A program made the position numbers and the translations under genes. Under the pieces are notes generated by a model, which saw only the letters and a program-made list of their open reading frames with translations, was not told the DNA's origin and ran no database searches. Positions 15,780-23,103 of a stretch of DNA of 42,356 bases are shown piece by piece. This stretch comes from Candidatus Heteroruminococcus faecigallinarum (GTDB taxonomy: Bacteria; Bacillota; Clostridia; Oscillospirales; Ruminococcaceae): positions 1 through 42,356 of the forward strand of contig CAJFKV010000015.1 in the NCBI GenBank assembly GCA_904387055.1. Direction: 5' to 3'. Within the stretch, counting starts at the first letter, position 1. Each line of letters begins with the position of its first letter.

Positions 15780-15840
15780 TTGACAAGGAAGGTTTATCCT
15801 GATAAACTTATTCTTACCAAAGGTTTATTATAATAAACCT
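15780..15840 (+). promoter_or_regulatory. blaI-like promoter with two palindromic operators
   Basis: TTGACA (15780-15785), 17 bases, TAAACT (15803-15808). Operator 1: GTTTATC (15792-15798), CT, GATAAAC (15801-15807), lying between -35 and -10. Operator 2: a perfect 20-base palindrome AGGTTTATTATAATAAACCT (15821-15840) at the start-site region, 31 bp centre to centre from operator 1, about three helical turns. The shared half-site is GGTTTAT. This is the layout expected for cooperative BlaI/MecI dimers, though the half-site differs from the classical TACA/TGTA box. Confidence 0.85.
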
Positions 15841-15865
15841 ATTCCCGGCAAGAAAGAGGGATCCT

Positions 15866-16219
15866 ATGGAAAAACTGTTTGACGGGGAATTCCGGCTGAT
15901 GGAGATCCTCTGGCGGGAGGCCCCCATCGGTTCCACCCGGCTGGTGAAGCTCTGCCAGCAGGAGCTGGGGTGGAACAAGAGCACCACTTATACGGTGCTG
16001 CGCCGCCTCTGCGCCAAGGGGGCGGCGCAAAACGAGAAGGCCACCGTCACCCCCCTTGTCACCCGGGAGCAGGCCCTCCAGGCGGAGGGGGACGCCCTGG
16101 TGAAGAAGAGCGGGGGGATCGGCCTCTTCTTCACCGCCTTCTTCAGCGGCAGGACCCTCACCGCCCAGGAGGCCGCCCAGCTTCAGGATCTGATCGACCG
16201 CAGCCGGAAGGAGGACTGA
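15866..16219 (+). CDS. BlaI/MecI/CopY family repressor
   Basis: A 117-residue penicillinase-repressor-family protein. The winged helix covers about residues 5-70 (FRLMEILWREAPIGSTRLVK, then WNKSTTYTVLRRLCAKGA), and the C-terminal part is the dimerisation region that the sensor protease normally cuts. Just before the gene are two palindromes that fit dimer operators. The BlaR1-like protease gene starts three bases after its stop. It likely represses its own two-gene operon; whether a beta-lactamase or another target exists elsewhere cannot be seen here. Confidence 0.93.
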   Translation: MEKLFDGEFRLMEILWREAPIGSTRLVKLCQQELGWNKSTTYTVLRRLCAKGAAQNEKATVTPLVTREQALQAEGDALVKKSGGIGLFFTAFFSGRTLTAQEAAQLQDLIDRSRKED

Positions 16220-16222
16220 GCC

Positions 16223-17581
16223 ATGTGGGATCCCGTGGGAATTGTGTCCACCTTTTTCAACATGGGGATCGCCACCGGCTTTGTGCTGGGGGCTCTGGCG
16301 CTGCTGCGGCCGGTTCTCTTCCGACTGCTCTCCCCCCAGCAGCGGGTGGTCCTGTGGACCGCCGTCTGGCTCACCGCCTACCTGCCCTCCTGGTATGGGC
16401 TGGCGGGGGCCCTGTCCTTTTTGCTTCCCGTGGGCTTCCGGGGGTGGATCACCCCCCGCACCGGCGCCCATGGGGTCCCCGCCTATCTGCCGGTGGCGTG
16501 GGACAACACCGCCGCCAACCTGGTCTTCCCCGGGGGGAAGGCGGTGGAGCTGCACAGCTTCTACCCGGTTCTCTACCTGCTGGGGATCTATGTGGCGGGG
16601 ATTGTGGCTGCCTGCTGGTACACCGGCCGGCAGAACAAGGCCCTCCTCACCCAGGCGGGGAAGGGCCGGATCCTCACCCAGGACGACTGCCTGGAGGGCC
16701 TGCTGGGGCTGCGGGACAGCGACGTCTGCGTCCACATCTGCCCAGACCTCGGCACCAGCTTCCTCACCGGCAAAAACAAAACCAGCGATCTGCGGTACAA
16801 CGTGTATCTCCAGCAGGAGCTGCCCCGGGAGGGGATGGTCCTGGTCCTCCTTCACGAGATGGGCCACATCCGCCTGCATCACCTCTTCTGCAAAACGGCC
16901 GCCGGGGCCGCCTGCTGCCTCCACTGGTGGAACCCGCTGATCTGGCTGGGGTTCCGGTATTTCTGCCAGGACCTGGAGCTGGCCTGTGACCGGTGGGTCC
17001 TGGCCCAGCTGGACCGGCAGCAGCGGGCCGACTATGCCCAGATCCTGCTGGACCTGGCGGGGGGAAGGCCTCTTCTGGACGCTCCCCTGGCCTTCGGGGA
17101 GAGCGACGCCGCCCTGCGGATCCGCCAGGCGGTGGGATGGAAACAGGCAGGCCTCCTGCGGGCCGGCCTCACCTGGGCGGTGGCAGCGGTCCTCCTGCTC
17201 TTTTTCACGGTGGCACCCGCCCAGGTCCCCTTCCAGGCGGACAAGGACCTGGCTTGGAAGAGCTATCTCCAGGAAGTCTCTTCCCCTCCGGAGGGCTCTT
17301 CCCTTCTGGAAGAAGAAGAGGCACGGATGCGGGAAAGCGGCCTCCTCTCCCCCCGCCAGGAGCTGACCGGCGGCTGGTACCGGGTGGAACCGGTGACCTC
17401 CCCCGGGGACGCGGCCCGGGAGGTGACCCTGTGGTTCTCCCGGTCGGATGGGAGATGGATCTCCACCTACTACTGGTGGTGGGGGGCCAACGACCTGTAC
17501 GGCTTCTCCCGGTTCTTCCCCAGCGGGTCGTTCCGGGAATCCGCCGCCCCGGATCTCGCCGGCTTCACCCCTCTGCCCTGA
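16223..17581 (+). CDS. BlaR1-like M56 membrane metallopeptidase
   Basis: A 452-residue M56-family protease. Hydrophobic segments near residues 12-30, 40-58, 60-72 and 115-132 form the N-terminal membrane part; the zinc motif HEMGH (211-215) with ELACD about 40 residues later gives the third ligand; a last membrane helix spans about 308-333. In BlaR1 an extracellular penicillin-binding domain of ~250 residues follows. Here only about 120 residues follow, with no SxxK motif, rich in Trp/Tyr (WISTYYWWWGANDLYGFSRF). So the signal sensed is probably not a beta-lactam acylating a serine. It should cleave or inactivate the BlaI-like repressor encoded three bases upstream. Confidence 0.88.
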   Translation: MWDPVGIVSTFFNMGIATGFVLGALALLRPVLFRLLSPQQRVVLWTAVWLTAYLPSWYGLAGALSFLLPVGFRGWITPRTGAHGVPAYLPVAWDNTAANLVFPGGKAVELHSFYPVLYLLGIYVAGIVAACWYTGRQNKALLTQAGKGRILTQDDCLEGLLGLRDSDVCVHICPDLGTSFLTGKNKTSDLRYNVYLQQELPREGMVLVLLHEMGHIRLHHLFCKTAAGAACCLHWWNPLIWLGFRYFCQDLELACDRWVLAQLDRQQRADYAQILLDLAGGRPLLDAPLAFGESDAALRIRQAVGWKQAGLLRAGLTWAVAAVLLLFFTVAPAQVPFQADKDLAWKSYLQEVSSPPEGSSLLEEEEARMRESGLLSPRQELTGGWYRVEPVTSPGDAAREVTLWFSRSDGRWISTYYWWWGANDLYGFSRFFPSGSFRESAAPDLAGFTPLP

Positions 17582-17583
17582 AC

Positions 17584-17620
17584 GCAAAAAAACGGCTCCC
17601 AAGGGGAGCCGTTTTTTTGC
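17584..17620. terminator. Bidirectional terminator between convergent genes
   Basis: Perfect 17-base arms 17584-17600 and 17604-17620 with seven-base A and T runs on either side of a GC core. It serves the BlaR1-like gene and the convergent PAP2 gene. Confidence 0.92.
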
Positions 17621-17643
17621 ATAGTGATCGTCAGGGGCACGGG

Positions 17644-18219
17644 TCAACGCGTCTCCCCGGGGCAGCCGGGCAGGGAGCCCCGGGCCTTTTCCCAGCGCCG
17701 GATCAGGAAGACCGCCAGCCAGCCGATCCCGATCCCCAGCAGGGCGCCGGCCAGCACGTCGGTGGGGTAGTGGACAAAGAGATACAGGCGGGAAAACCCA
17801 ATCAGCGCCGCCAGCAGATAGGCGCCCCATCCCCAGCCTCGGGAATACCGCCAGATGACGGTGGCGCAGGAGAAGGAATGGAGGGTATGGCCGGAGGGGA
17901 AGGAAAAATCGGTGGGGGCCGAGATGAGCAGAGGCCCAAAGCCCACCAGGTCAAAGGGACGGATGCGGGCCACCAGGGGCTTCAGGAGCAGATTCCCCAC
18001 CACCAGGCCGATGAGAAGGGCCGCCGCCATGGAATAGCCCATCTTTCGCCCCGGGCGGGAAGCCAGGCAGCAGGCTGCCACGGCGATCCAGAAGATCCCC
18101 CCATCCCCAAAACGGGTGATGGTGGTCATGAGCCCATCCATCCATCCGCTTCGGAAGAGCTCCTGTATTCCATACAAAATCCCCACATCCCAGGACACAA
18201 TCGCTTCCAGCAAGACCAT
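17644..18219 (-). CDS. PAP2-family membrane phosphatase
   Basis: A 191-residue membrane protein of the type 2 phosphatidic acid phosphatase superfamily. The three active-site motifs are present: KPLVARIRP, PSGHT and SRLYLFVHYPTD, with five or six hydrophobic segments around them. Such enzymes remove phosphate from lipid substrates; small bacterial ones often act on undecaprenyl pyrophosphate (BcrC-like), which would recycle the cell-wall carrier lipid, but phosphatidate or phosphatidylglycerophosphate are equally possible. It converges on the BlaR1-like gene and is divergent from a metallohydrolase. Confidence 0.9.
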   Translation of the reverse strand: MVLLEAIVSWDVGILYGIQELFRSGWMDGLMTTITRFGDGGIFWIAVAACCLASRPGRKMGYSMAAALLIGLVVGNLLLKPLVARIRPFDLVGFGPLLISAPTDFSFPSGHTLHSFSCATVIWRYSRGWGWGAYLLAALIGFSRLYLFVHYPTDVLAGALLGIGIGWLAVFLIRRWEKARGSLPGCPGETR

Positions 18220-18313
18220 CTCTCCTTTCCCGCCGGGGAATTTTTTCTAAGAATACCACAGCCCGCCGGCGGATGCAAGGGAAAGAACGGGAATCCCCCC
18301 TTTTGGCCGGCCC

Positions 18314-18342
18314 TTGCCTTTCCGGCACAAAACCGGTATCAT
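18314..18342 (+). promoter_or_regulatory. Promoter of the MBL-fold gene
   Basis: TTGCCT (18314-18319), 17 bases, TATCAT (18337-18342), about 45 bases before the start codon. This also argues against the longer in-frame start at 18314, which falls in the -35 region. Confidence 0.65.
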
Positions 18343-18388
18343 AGGAGGAGCGCAGCTTTTGCAGCCCATCTTCCGGGAGGTTTTTTCC

Positions 18389-19168
18389 ATGGAGCAATCG
18401 ATTTCCATCACCCTCACTGCCAACGAGGGCATCCTGATCCAGCAGGGGGCGCTCCGCCTGCTGGTGGATGGCATCCACCGGGGCGGCGGCGGGTTTTCTC
18501 CTGTCCCCGCCGATCTTCTGGAGGAGATGTGCCGGGGGGAAGGCCCCTTCGGCAACGTGGACCTGATGCTCTATACCCACTGCCATCCCGACCACTTTCA
18601 CCCCGGGGATACCGCCCGCTATCTGGCCGCCAACCGGGTCAAAGGGCTCTTCTTCCCCGACGAGCCCCCCTTCCACCGGCCGGACCTGCTGGAGGCCGCC
18701 GCCCGCAGCGGGGCGTCCATCCGATGGCTGGACAGCCCCGACGGGAAGGTCTGCCTCTACTCCCCCCTGCCGGGGGTCCATGTGGGGGTATGCCGCCTTC
18801 CCCATGCCGGGGGGAAGGATTTTGCCGGGGTGGGCAACTACTGCTTCCTCCTGCGCCTGGGCGGAAAGAACCTCTTTCTCCCGGCGGACGCCGACTACCT
18901 GCCGGAAGCCTTTTCCCGGATGCTGGCCGGCACCCCGGTGGACGCCGCCCTGGTCAACCCCCTCTATGTGAACAAGCGGGAGGGCCGGGCCTCCCTCGCC
19001 GCCATCGCCCCCCGGGAGCTGATCGTCTACCACCTGCCCTTTGAGGGGATGGACCAGCTCCACTTCCGTCCCGCCATCCAGCGGGACCTGGAGCGGTTTG
19101 CCGGGGAGCTTCCCCCTGCCCGCCTGCTGTGGAATCCCCGGCAGACCCTTCTGCTCCCCGCCCGGTAG
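18389..19168 (+). CDS. MBL-fold metallohydrolase
   Basis: A 259-residue protein of the metallo-beta-lactamase fold. The metal motif is THCHPDH with H64, H66, D68 and H69; DADY near residue 170 is a likely further ligand, and the C-terminal half contains IVYHLPFEGMDQ. This resembles UlaG/RomA-like or uncharacterised MBL hydrolases rather than a true beta-lactamase. Start at 18389 follows GGGAGG by eight bases. Substrate unknown. It stands alone between its own promoter and terminator. Confidence 0.85.
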   Translation: MEQSISITLTANEGILIQQGALRLLVDGIHRGGGGFSPVPADLLEEMCRGEGPFGNVDLMLYTHCHPDHFHPGDTARYLAANRVKGLFFPDEPPFHRPDLLEAAARSGASIRWLDSPDGKVCLYSPLPGVHVGVCRLPHAGGKDFAGVGNYCFLLRLGGKNLFLPADADYLPEAFSRMLAGTPVDAALVNPLYVNKREGRASLAAIAPRELIVYHLPFEGMDQLHFRPAIQRDLERFAGELPPARLLWNPRQTLLLPAR

Positions 19169-19191
19169 CTCTCCCTCCTGCCAAACGACCA

Positions 19192-19230
19192 GGGGCCCCG
19201 CCTTTCCAACGGAAAGACGGGGCCCCTTTT
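19192..19230 (+). terminator. Terminator after the MBL-fold gene
   Basis: Arms GGGGCCCCG (19192-19200) and CGGGGCCCC (19218-19226) with an inner CTTTCC/GGAAAG pairing, then TTTT. It lies between convergent genes and may also help end nfnB. Confidence 0.8.
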
Positions 19231-19256
19231 GCCACCGGCAGCAGCCGGCAGGCAGG

Positions 19257-20645
19257 TTACTTGTTCTTCAGGTACTGGTCGATGGCCTTGGCAGCCTGCT
19301 TGCCGGCGCCCATGGCCAGAATGACGGTAGCCGCGCCGGTGACCGCGTCGCCGCCGGCGTAGACCCCTTCCCGGGAGGTCTGGCAGGTCTCTTCGTTCAC
19401 CACAAAGCAGCCGTGCTTGTTGGTCTCCAGGCCCTTGGTGGTGTTGCGGATCAGGGGGTTGGGGGAGGTGCCCAGGGCCATGATGACGCAGTCCACATCC
19501 AGCTCAAACTCGGAGCCTTCCTTCACGATGGGACGGCGGCGGCCGGAGGCATCCGGCTCGCCCAGCTCCATCTGGACACAGGTCATCCCCTTCACCATCC
19601 GGTTGTCGTCCCCCAGGATGGCGGTGGGGTTGGTGAGGACATGGAACTCGATGCCCTCCTCCTTGGCATGATGCACCTCCTCAATCCGGGCGGGCATCTC
19701 CTTCTCGGAGCGGCGGTAGACGATGTACACATCCTTGGCGCCCAGGCGCTTGGCACAGCGGGCCGCGTCCATGGCCACGTTGCCGCCGCCCACCACGGCC
19801 ACCTTCTGGGCGTGCATAATGGGGGTATCGCTCCCCTCCCGGTAGGCCTTCATCAGGTTGGTGCGGGTGAGGAACTCATTGGCGGAGTAGACCCCCTTCA
19901 GGTTCTCGCCGGGGATGTTCATAAACCGGGGCAGACCGGCGCCGGAGCCGATGAAGATGGCCTCGAAGCCCTGCTCAAAGAGCTCGTCCACCGTGAGGGT
20001 CCGGCCGATGACCACGTCGGTGTCCAGGGTGACGCCGATGGCCTTCAGGTTGTCGATCTCCTTCTGGACAATCTCCTTGGGCAGACGGAACTGGGGAATG
20101 CCGTATACCAGCACGCCGCCGGCCAGGTGCAGCGCCTCAAAGATGGTTACGTCGTAACCAGCCTTGGCCAGGTCGCCGGCACAGGTGAGGCCGGCGGGGC
20201 CGGCGCCCACCACCGCCACCTTGTGGCCGTTGGGGGCGGGCTTGACAGGGGGCTCGGTGCTGTGGGCCATGTGGTAGTCGGCCACAAACCGCTCCAGGCG
20301 GCCGATGCCCACCGGCTCCCCCTTGATGCCCCGGACGCACTTGCTTTCACACTGGGTCTCCTGGGGGCAGACGCGGCCGCAGACGGCGGGCAGGGAGCTG
20401 TCCTTGCTGAGGATCTGGTAGGCCCCTTCAAAGTCCTTCTCCTTCACCTTACCGATGAAGCCGGGAATGTCGATGGCGACCGGGCAGCCGCTGACGCAGG
20501 GCTTGTTCTTGCAGTGGAGGCAGCGCTCCGCCTCGTCCAGCGCCTGCTCCAGGGTATACCCGAGAGCTACCTCGTCAAAGTTGCCGCGGCGGACCTGGGG
20601 GTCCTGGACGGGCATTTCGTTCTTTTTGAGAGACATGTTAGGCAT
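19257..20645 (-). CDS. nfnB: NfnB, large subunit of NADH-dependent ferredoxin:NADP+ oxidoreductase
   Basis: A 462-residue flavoprotein of the GltD superfamily. N-terminal cysteines C42/C45/C50/C54 and C89/C93/C99/C103 bind two [4Fe-4S] clusters; VVGAGPAGLTCAG (~residue 145) is the FAD Rossmann loop, VVGGGNVAMDAAR (~288) the NADPH loop, and GGDAVTGAATV near the end the second FAD contact. Its start overlaps the 3' end of the FNR-like partner by eight bases. With that partner and no glutamate synthase large subunit nearby, the pair fits NfnAB, which bifurcates electrons between ferredoxin/NADH and NADPH in anaerobes. Automatic tools often call this gltA/gltD. Confidence 0.92.
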   Translation of the reverse strand: MPNMSLKKNEMPVQDPQVRRGNFDEVALGYTLEQALDEAERCLHCKNKPCVSGCPVAIDIPGFIGKVKEKDFEGAYQILSKDSSLPAVCGRVCPQETQCESKCVRGIKGEPVGIGRLERFVADYHMAHSTEPPVKPAPNGHKVAVVGAGPAGLTCAGDLAKAGYDVTIFEALHLAGGVLVYGIPQFRLPKEIVQKEIDNLKAIGVTLDTDVVIGRTLTVDELFEQGFEAIFIGSGAGLPRFMNIPGENLKGVYSANEFLTRTNLMKAYREGSDTPIMHAQKVAVVGGGNVAMDAARCAKRLGAKDVYIVYRRSEKEMPARIEEVHHAKEEGIEFHVLTNPTAILGDDNRMVKGMTCVQMELGEPDASGRRRPIVKEGSEFELDVDCVIMALGTSPNPLIRNTTKGLETNKHGCFVVNEETCQTSREGVYAGGDAVTGAATVILAMGAGKQAAKAIDQYLKNK

Positions 20646-21486
20646 TCTTGTCTACCCCCTTGAACAGATTGCAGGTTTCCTCATACTGATGGCGCTCAAA
20701 CTCCTTGTACATGGCGCCGCGGGACATGGCCTCGTCAAAGTCCACCAGATGGCCGTCAAAGTCGGGGCCGTCCACACAGGCGAACTTGGTCTCCCCGCCC
20801 ACGGTGAGGCGGCAGCCGCCGCACATGCCGGTGCCGTCGATCATGATGGGGTTCATGCTGACGATGGTCTTGACGCCGAAGGGCTTGGTGGTGGCGCAGA
20901 CGAACTTCATCATGATCACCGGCCCGATGGCGATGACCTCGTCGTAGTTTTCGCCCGCCTCGATGAGGGCCTTGAGGGGCGCGGTGACAACGCCCTTCTC
21001 CCCGTAGGAGCCGTCGTCGGTCATCATGATCATCTTGTCGCTCACCGCCCGGAACTCATCCTCCAGGATGACCAGGTCCTTGGTGCGGAAGCCGACGATG
21101 GAGTGGACCTCCGCCCCCTCCTCGTGGAGCTTCTTGGCCACCGGATAGGCGATGGCGCAGCCGACGCCGCCGCCCACCACGGCCACCTTCTTCAGGCCCT
21201 CGGTCTCGGTAGCACGGCCCAGGGGGCCCACAAAGTCCTGGAGATAGTCGCCGGGGTTCTTGTGGTTCAGCTTCTCGGTGGTGGCGCCCACGATCTGGAA
21301 GATGATGGACACGGTCCCCGCTTCCCGGTCAAAGTCGGCAATGGTGAGGGGAATCCGCTCCCCGTCCTCGTCTACCCGCAGAATGATGAACTGGCCGGGC
21401 TCCGCCTTCCTGGCGACCAGGGGGGCCTCAATCTCCATCCGGGTCACGGTGGGGTTGAGGACCTGCTTTTTCAAGATCTTAAACAT
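20638..21486 (-). CDS. nfnA: NfnA, FNR-like small subunit
   Basis: A 282-residue ferredoxin-NADP reductase-fold protein. RIPLTIADFD near residue 45-53 contacts FAD, VVGGGVGCAIAYP (103-115) binds NADH, and D217, C222, C225 and C237 match the unusual Asp-Cys3 [2Fe-2S] ligand set of NfnA. The C-terminal ~35 residues suit partner binding. ATG at 21486 follows GAGGGAG by seven bases; the open frame farther upstream crosses the leader and its terminator. It is the NADH-oxidising half of NfnAB, which supplies or consumes NADPH against ferredoxin in the cytoplasm. Confidence 0.93.
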   Translation of the reverse strand: MFKILKKQVLNPTVTRMEIEAPLVARKAEPGQFIILRVDEDGERIPLTIADFDREAGTVSIIFQIVGATTEKLNHKNPGDYLQDFVGPLGRATETEGLKKVAVVGGGVGCAIAYPVAKKLHEEGAEVHSIVGFRTKDLVILEDEFRAVSDKMIMMTDDGSYGEKGVVTAPLKALIEAGENYDEVIAIGPVIMMKFVCATTKPFGVKTIVSMNPIMIDGTGMCGGCRLTVGGETKFACVDGPDFDGHLVDFDEAMSRGAMYKEFERHQYEETCNLFKGVDKNA

Positions 21487-21810
21487 AGCTTTGCTCCCTC
21501 TTTCCGTGGAATATGGACCTGCCGCCGCCCTTTCTCCCCACACGGGCTTCCCCAGACGGCGGGCTGGCCGTTTTGACCGGCGGCGCCCCTTACCAAAGGG
21601 CCGCCGGAGCCTACAAGATTGCCGCCCCCGGCAGGGGGCTCTCCTACAAAAAACAAAGCCGCGGACGGCGGCTTTTGATCTCGGCAGGAAACGGCGATTG
21701 GATCGCCCTGCGTCCCCCGCCCGCCGGCATCCAACCACCGGCGGCCCCGCTGGAAATTCCTCCGCCGAAGGGGCGCAGAATGCCTGTCCGGCAGATCCGC
21801 ACAAGCACCG
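21487..21810 (-). ncRNA. Structured nfnAB leader RNA, candidate attenuator
   Basis: From the promoter at 21816-21844 the message runs about 320 bases before nfnA. The first ~160 bases fold: CCGCCGG (21738-21744 complement) with CCGGCGG (21721-21727) around a 10-base loop; then GCAGG/CCTGC (21707-21711/21684-21688) enclosing GCGAT/ATCGC. These end at an intrinsic terminator (21648-21675). A terminator inside a 5' leader behind structured RNA is the layout of a riboswitch or other attenuator, or of a separate small RNA. I do not recognise a known class. Confidence 0.4.
21648..21675 (-). terminator. Terminator within the nfnAB leader
   Basis: Minus strand AAAGCCGC (21668-21675), loop CGTCC, GCGGCTTT (21655-21662), then GTTTTTTG. 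It lies 160 bases before the nfnA start and about 160 bases after the promoter, so transcription must pass it. Confidence 0.75.
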
Positions 21811-21815
21811 TTATC

Positions 21816-21844
21816 ATTTTATCAGTCTCGGGGCCGGTTGTAAA
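21816..21844 (-). promoter_or_regulatory. nfnAB promoter
   Basis: Minus strand TTTACA (21839-21844), 17 bases, TAAAAT (21816-21821). It lies downstream of the terminator of the preceding operon, so nfnAB is independently transcribed. Confidence 0.78.
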
Positions 21845-21919
21845 GACTCTTCGGCCCAATTTCCTCCCAAATCCAAAGAAAATCCGTCAAAAAGTTCCTC
21901 CTCCCCTTTCCTTTGGTCC

Positions 21920-21949
21920 AAAAAAGAGGATGCCGGCCGGCATCCTCTT
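21920..21949 (-). terminator. Terminator of the three-gene operon
   Basis: A perfect palindrome at 21924-21949 (core GGATGCCGGCCGGCATCC) with six T (21920-21925) on the minus strand. It lies about 40 bases after the stop of the FMN-reductase-like gene. Confidence 0.9.
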
Positions 21950-21986
21950 CAAGGTGTCCTTCTCCCGCTGCCGATACCTCTCCGGC

Positions 21987-23069
21987 CTACGGCTCCTTGG
22001 TCCACCAAAGGATCCGCCGGGCAAAGGCCGCCGCCTTCTCCTCGATCCCGGGAATCCCCTGGATGCTGCCGGGGCGGTTGGCGGTTTCCACCATGGCAAA
22101 ATGGTCCGGCAGACGGAAGGTCTTGTTCATATTGAGGCCGCTGATCAGCTGCCCCGCCACAATATCCCCGCCGCTGTACCCGGATACCACCAGGCCGAAG
22201 AGGCATTTTTCATAGAACCGCCGCTTCCGGAACAGAGCGGTGAGGCGGTTGATGAAGGCACACAGGTTGGCGCTGAGGGCGTCGTTGTAGTTGGGGCAGA
22301 TCATCACCAGGGCATCGCAGGCCTCGATGGCCGGGTACACCTCCTCCACCATGGGGCCGCCGTAAAAGCAGCTGCCCTTCTCGCTGTAGTGCATGCAGGT
22401 GGGATAGGAGCAACCGGCACAGTCGGCCACGGTGCCGTTGCGCAGGTTGATCTCGGCAATCCGGCAGCCGTCCAGGTGTTCCTTCACCATCCTCCACAGG
22501 GCCAGCGTATTGGAGGTGGCGTAATTGCTTGCGTGCAGGGCCAGGATGCCGGGCTCCTTCCGGCGCACCGGCGCAAAGGCCTCCAGCTCCTTCACCAGCT
22601 GGACGGCCGACCGGGTATAGGCCTCCCGGTTGCTGGTGCCCAGCACCTGGGCCACCACGTTGAAGTTTTCCAGGGAAGCGGTTCCCTCCACCAGGGGACG
22701 GCCGGGAAAGGCGCAGCCGGCCTGGTTGGCGGCAAAGACCAGCTCCCGGGCCACCGATTTGGTGTAGAGCTCGCTGTTGCCGTCCACCAGCACCACCCCC
22801 GTGCACCCCTGAAGGAACTCCCCGCCGGTGCGCAGCTTCTTGAGGAACCGGCAGTACTCCAGGTTTACACCGGATTCCCCCAGGGACACAGCAAAAAGAA
22901 TCCGCCGCCCCCGCAGGGGGACAAACTCCTCCGCCAGGGTTACCTTCTCCACCGGCCGGTCCCCCAGGGCGGCGTCCACCACCTGATGCAGGCGGACCGT
23001 CTTGGTGGGGTCGGCACAGCGGGGCATGACCAGCACCATCGGGGCCGAGCAACAAGAATCCTCCGTCAT
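21987..23069 (-). CDS. Flavodoxin/FMN-reductase-like protein with cysteine cluster
   Basis: A 360-residue protein. Residues ~175-360 resemble NADPH-dependent FMN reductases and iron-sulfur flavoproteins: a flavin-site start at ILALHASNYATSNTLA, CAGCSYPTC (a CxxCxxxxC) with a further Cys soon after, and MICPNYNDALSANLCAFINR as the flavin/nicotinamide segment. Residues 1-170 contain a second, weakly similar segment (RRILFAVSLGESGVNLEYCR), possibly a duplicated or decayed flavodoxin-like domain. ATG at 23069 has GGGAGG nine bases upstream. It is the last gene of the operon with the dehydrogenase and the 1620-residue protein. It may carry FMN and a metal centre; the partner is unknown. Confidence 0.75.
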   Translation of the reverse strand: MTEDSCCSAPMVLVMPRCADPTKTVRLHQVVDAALGDRPVEKVTLAEEFVPLRGRRILFAVSLGESGVNLEYCRFLKKLRTGGEFLQGCTGVVLVDGNSELYTKSVARELVFAANQAGCAFPGRPLVEGTASLENFNVVAQVLGTSNREAYTRSAVQLVKELEAFAPVRRKEPGILALHASNYATSNTLALWRMVKEHLDGCRIAEINLRNGTVADCAGCSYPTCMHYSEKGSCFYGGPMVEEVYPAIEACDALVMICPNYNDALSANLCAFINRLTALFRKRRFYEKCLFGLVVSGYSGGDIVAGQLISGLNMNKTFRLPDHFAMVETANRPGSIQGIPGIEEKAAAFARRILWWTKEP

Positions 23070-23103
23070 CGGGCAAAACCTCCCTTTTCTTGGAATGATA
23101 GGG

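Noticed and set aside
15839..17830. 663-codon frame antisense to the BlaI/BlaR1-like pair
   Set aside because: Low-complexity Pro/Gly/Gln-rich translation, no start signal, and opposed by two well-supported genes.
19257..20645. Glutamate synthase small subunit
   Set aside because: No large subunit is near and the overlapping partner is an NfnA-type FNR-like protein.
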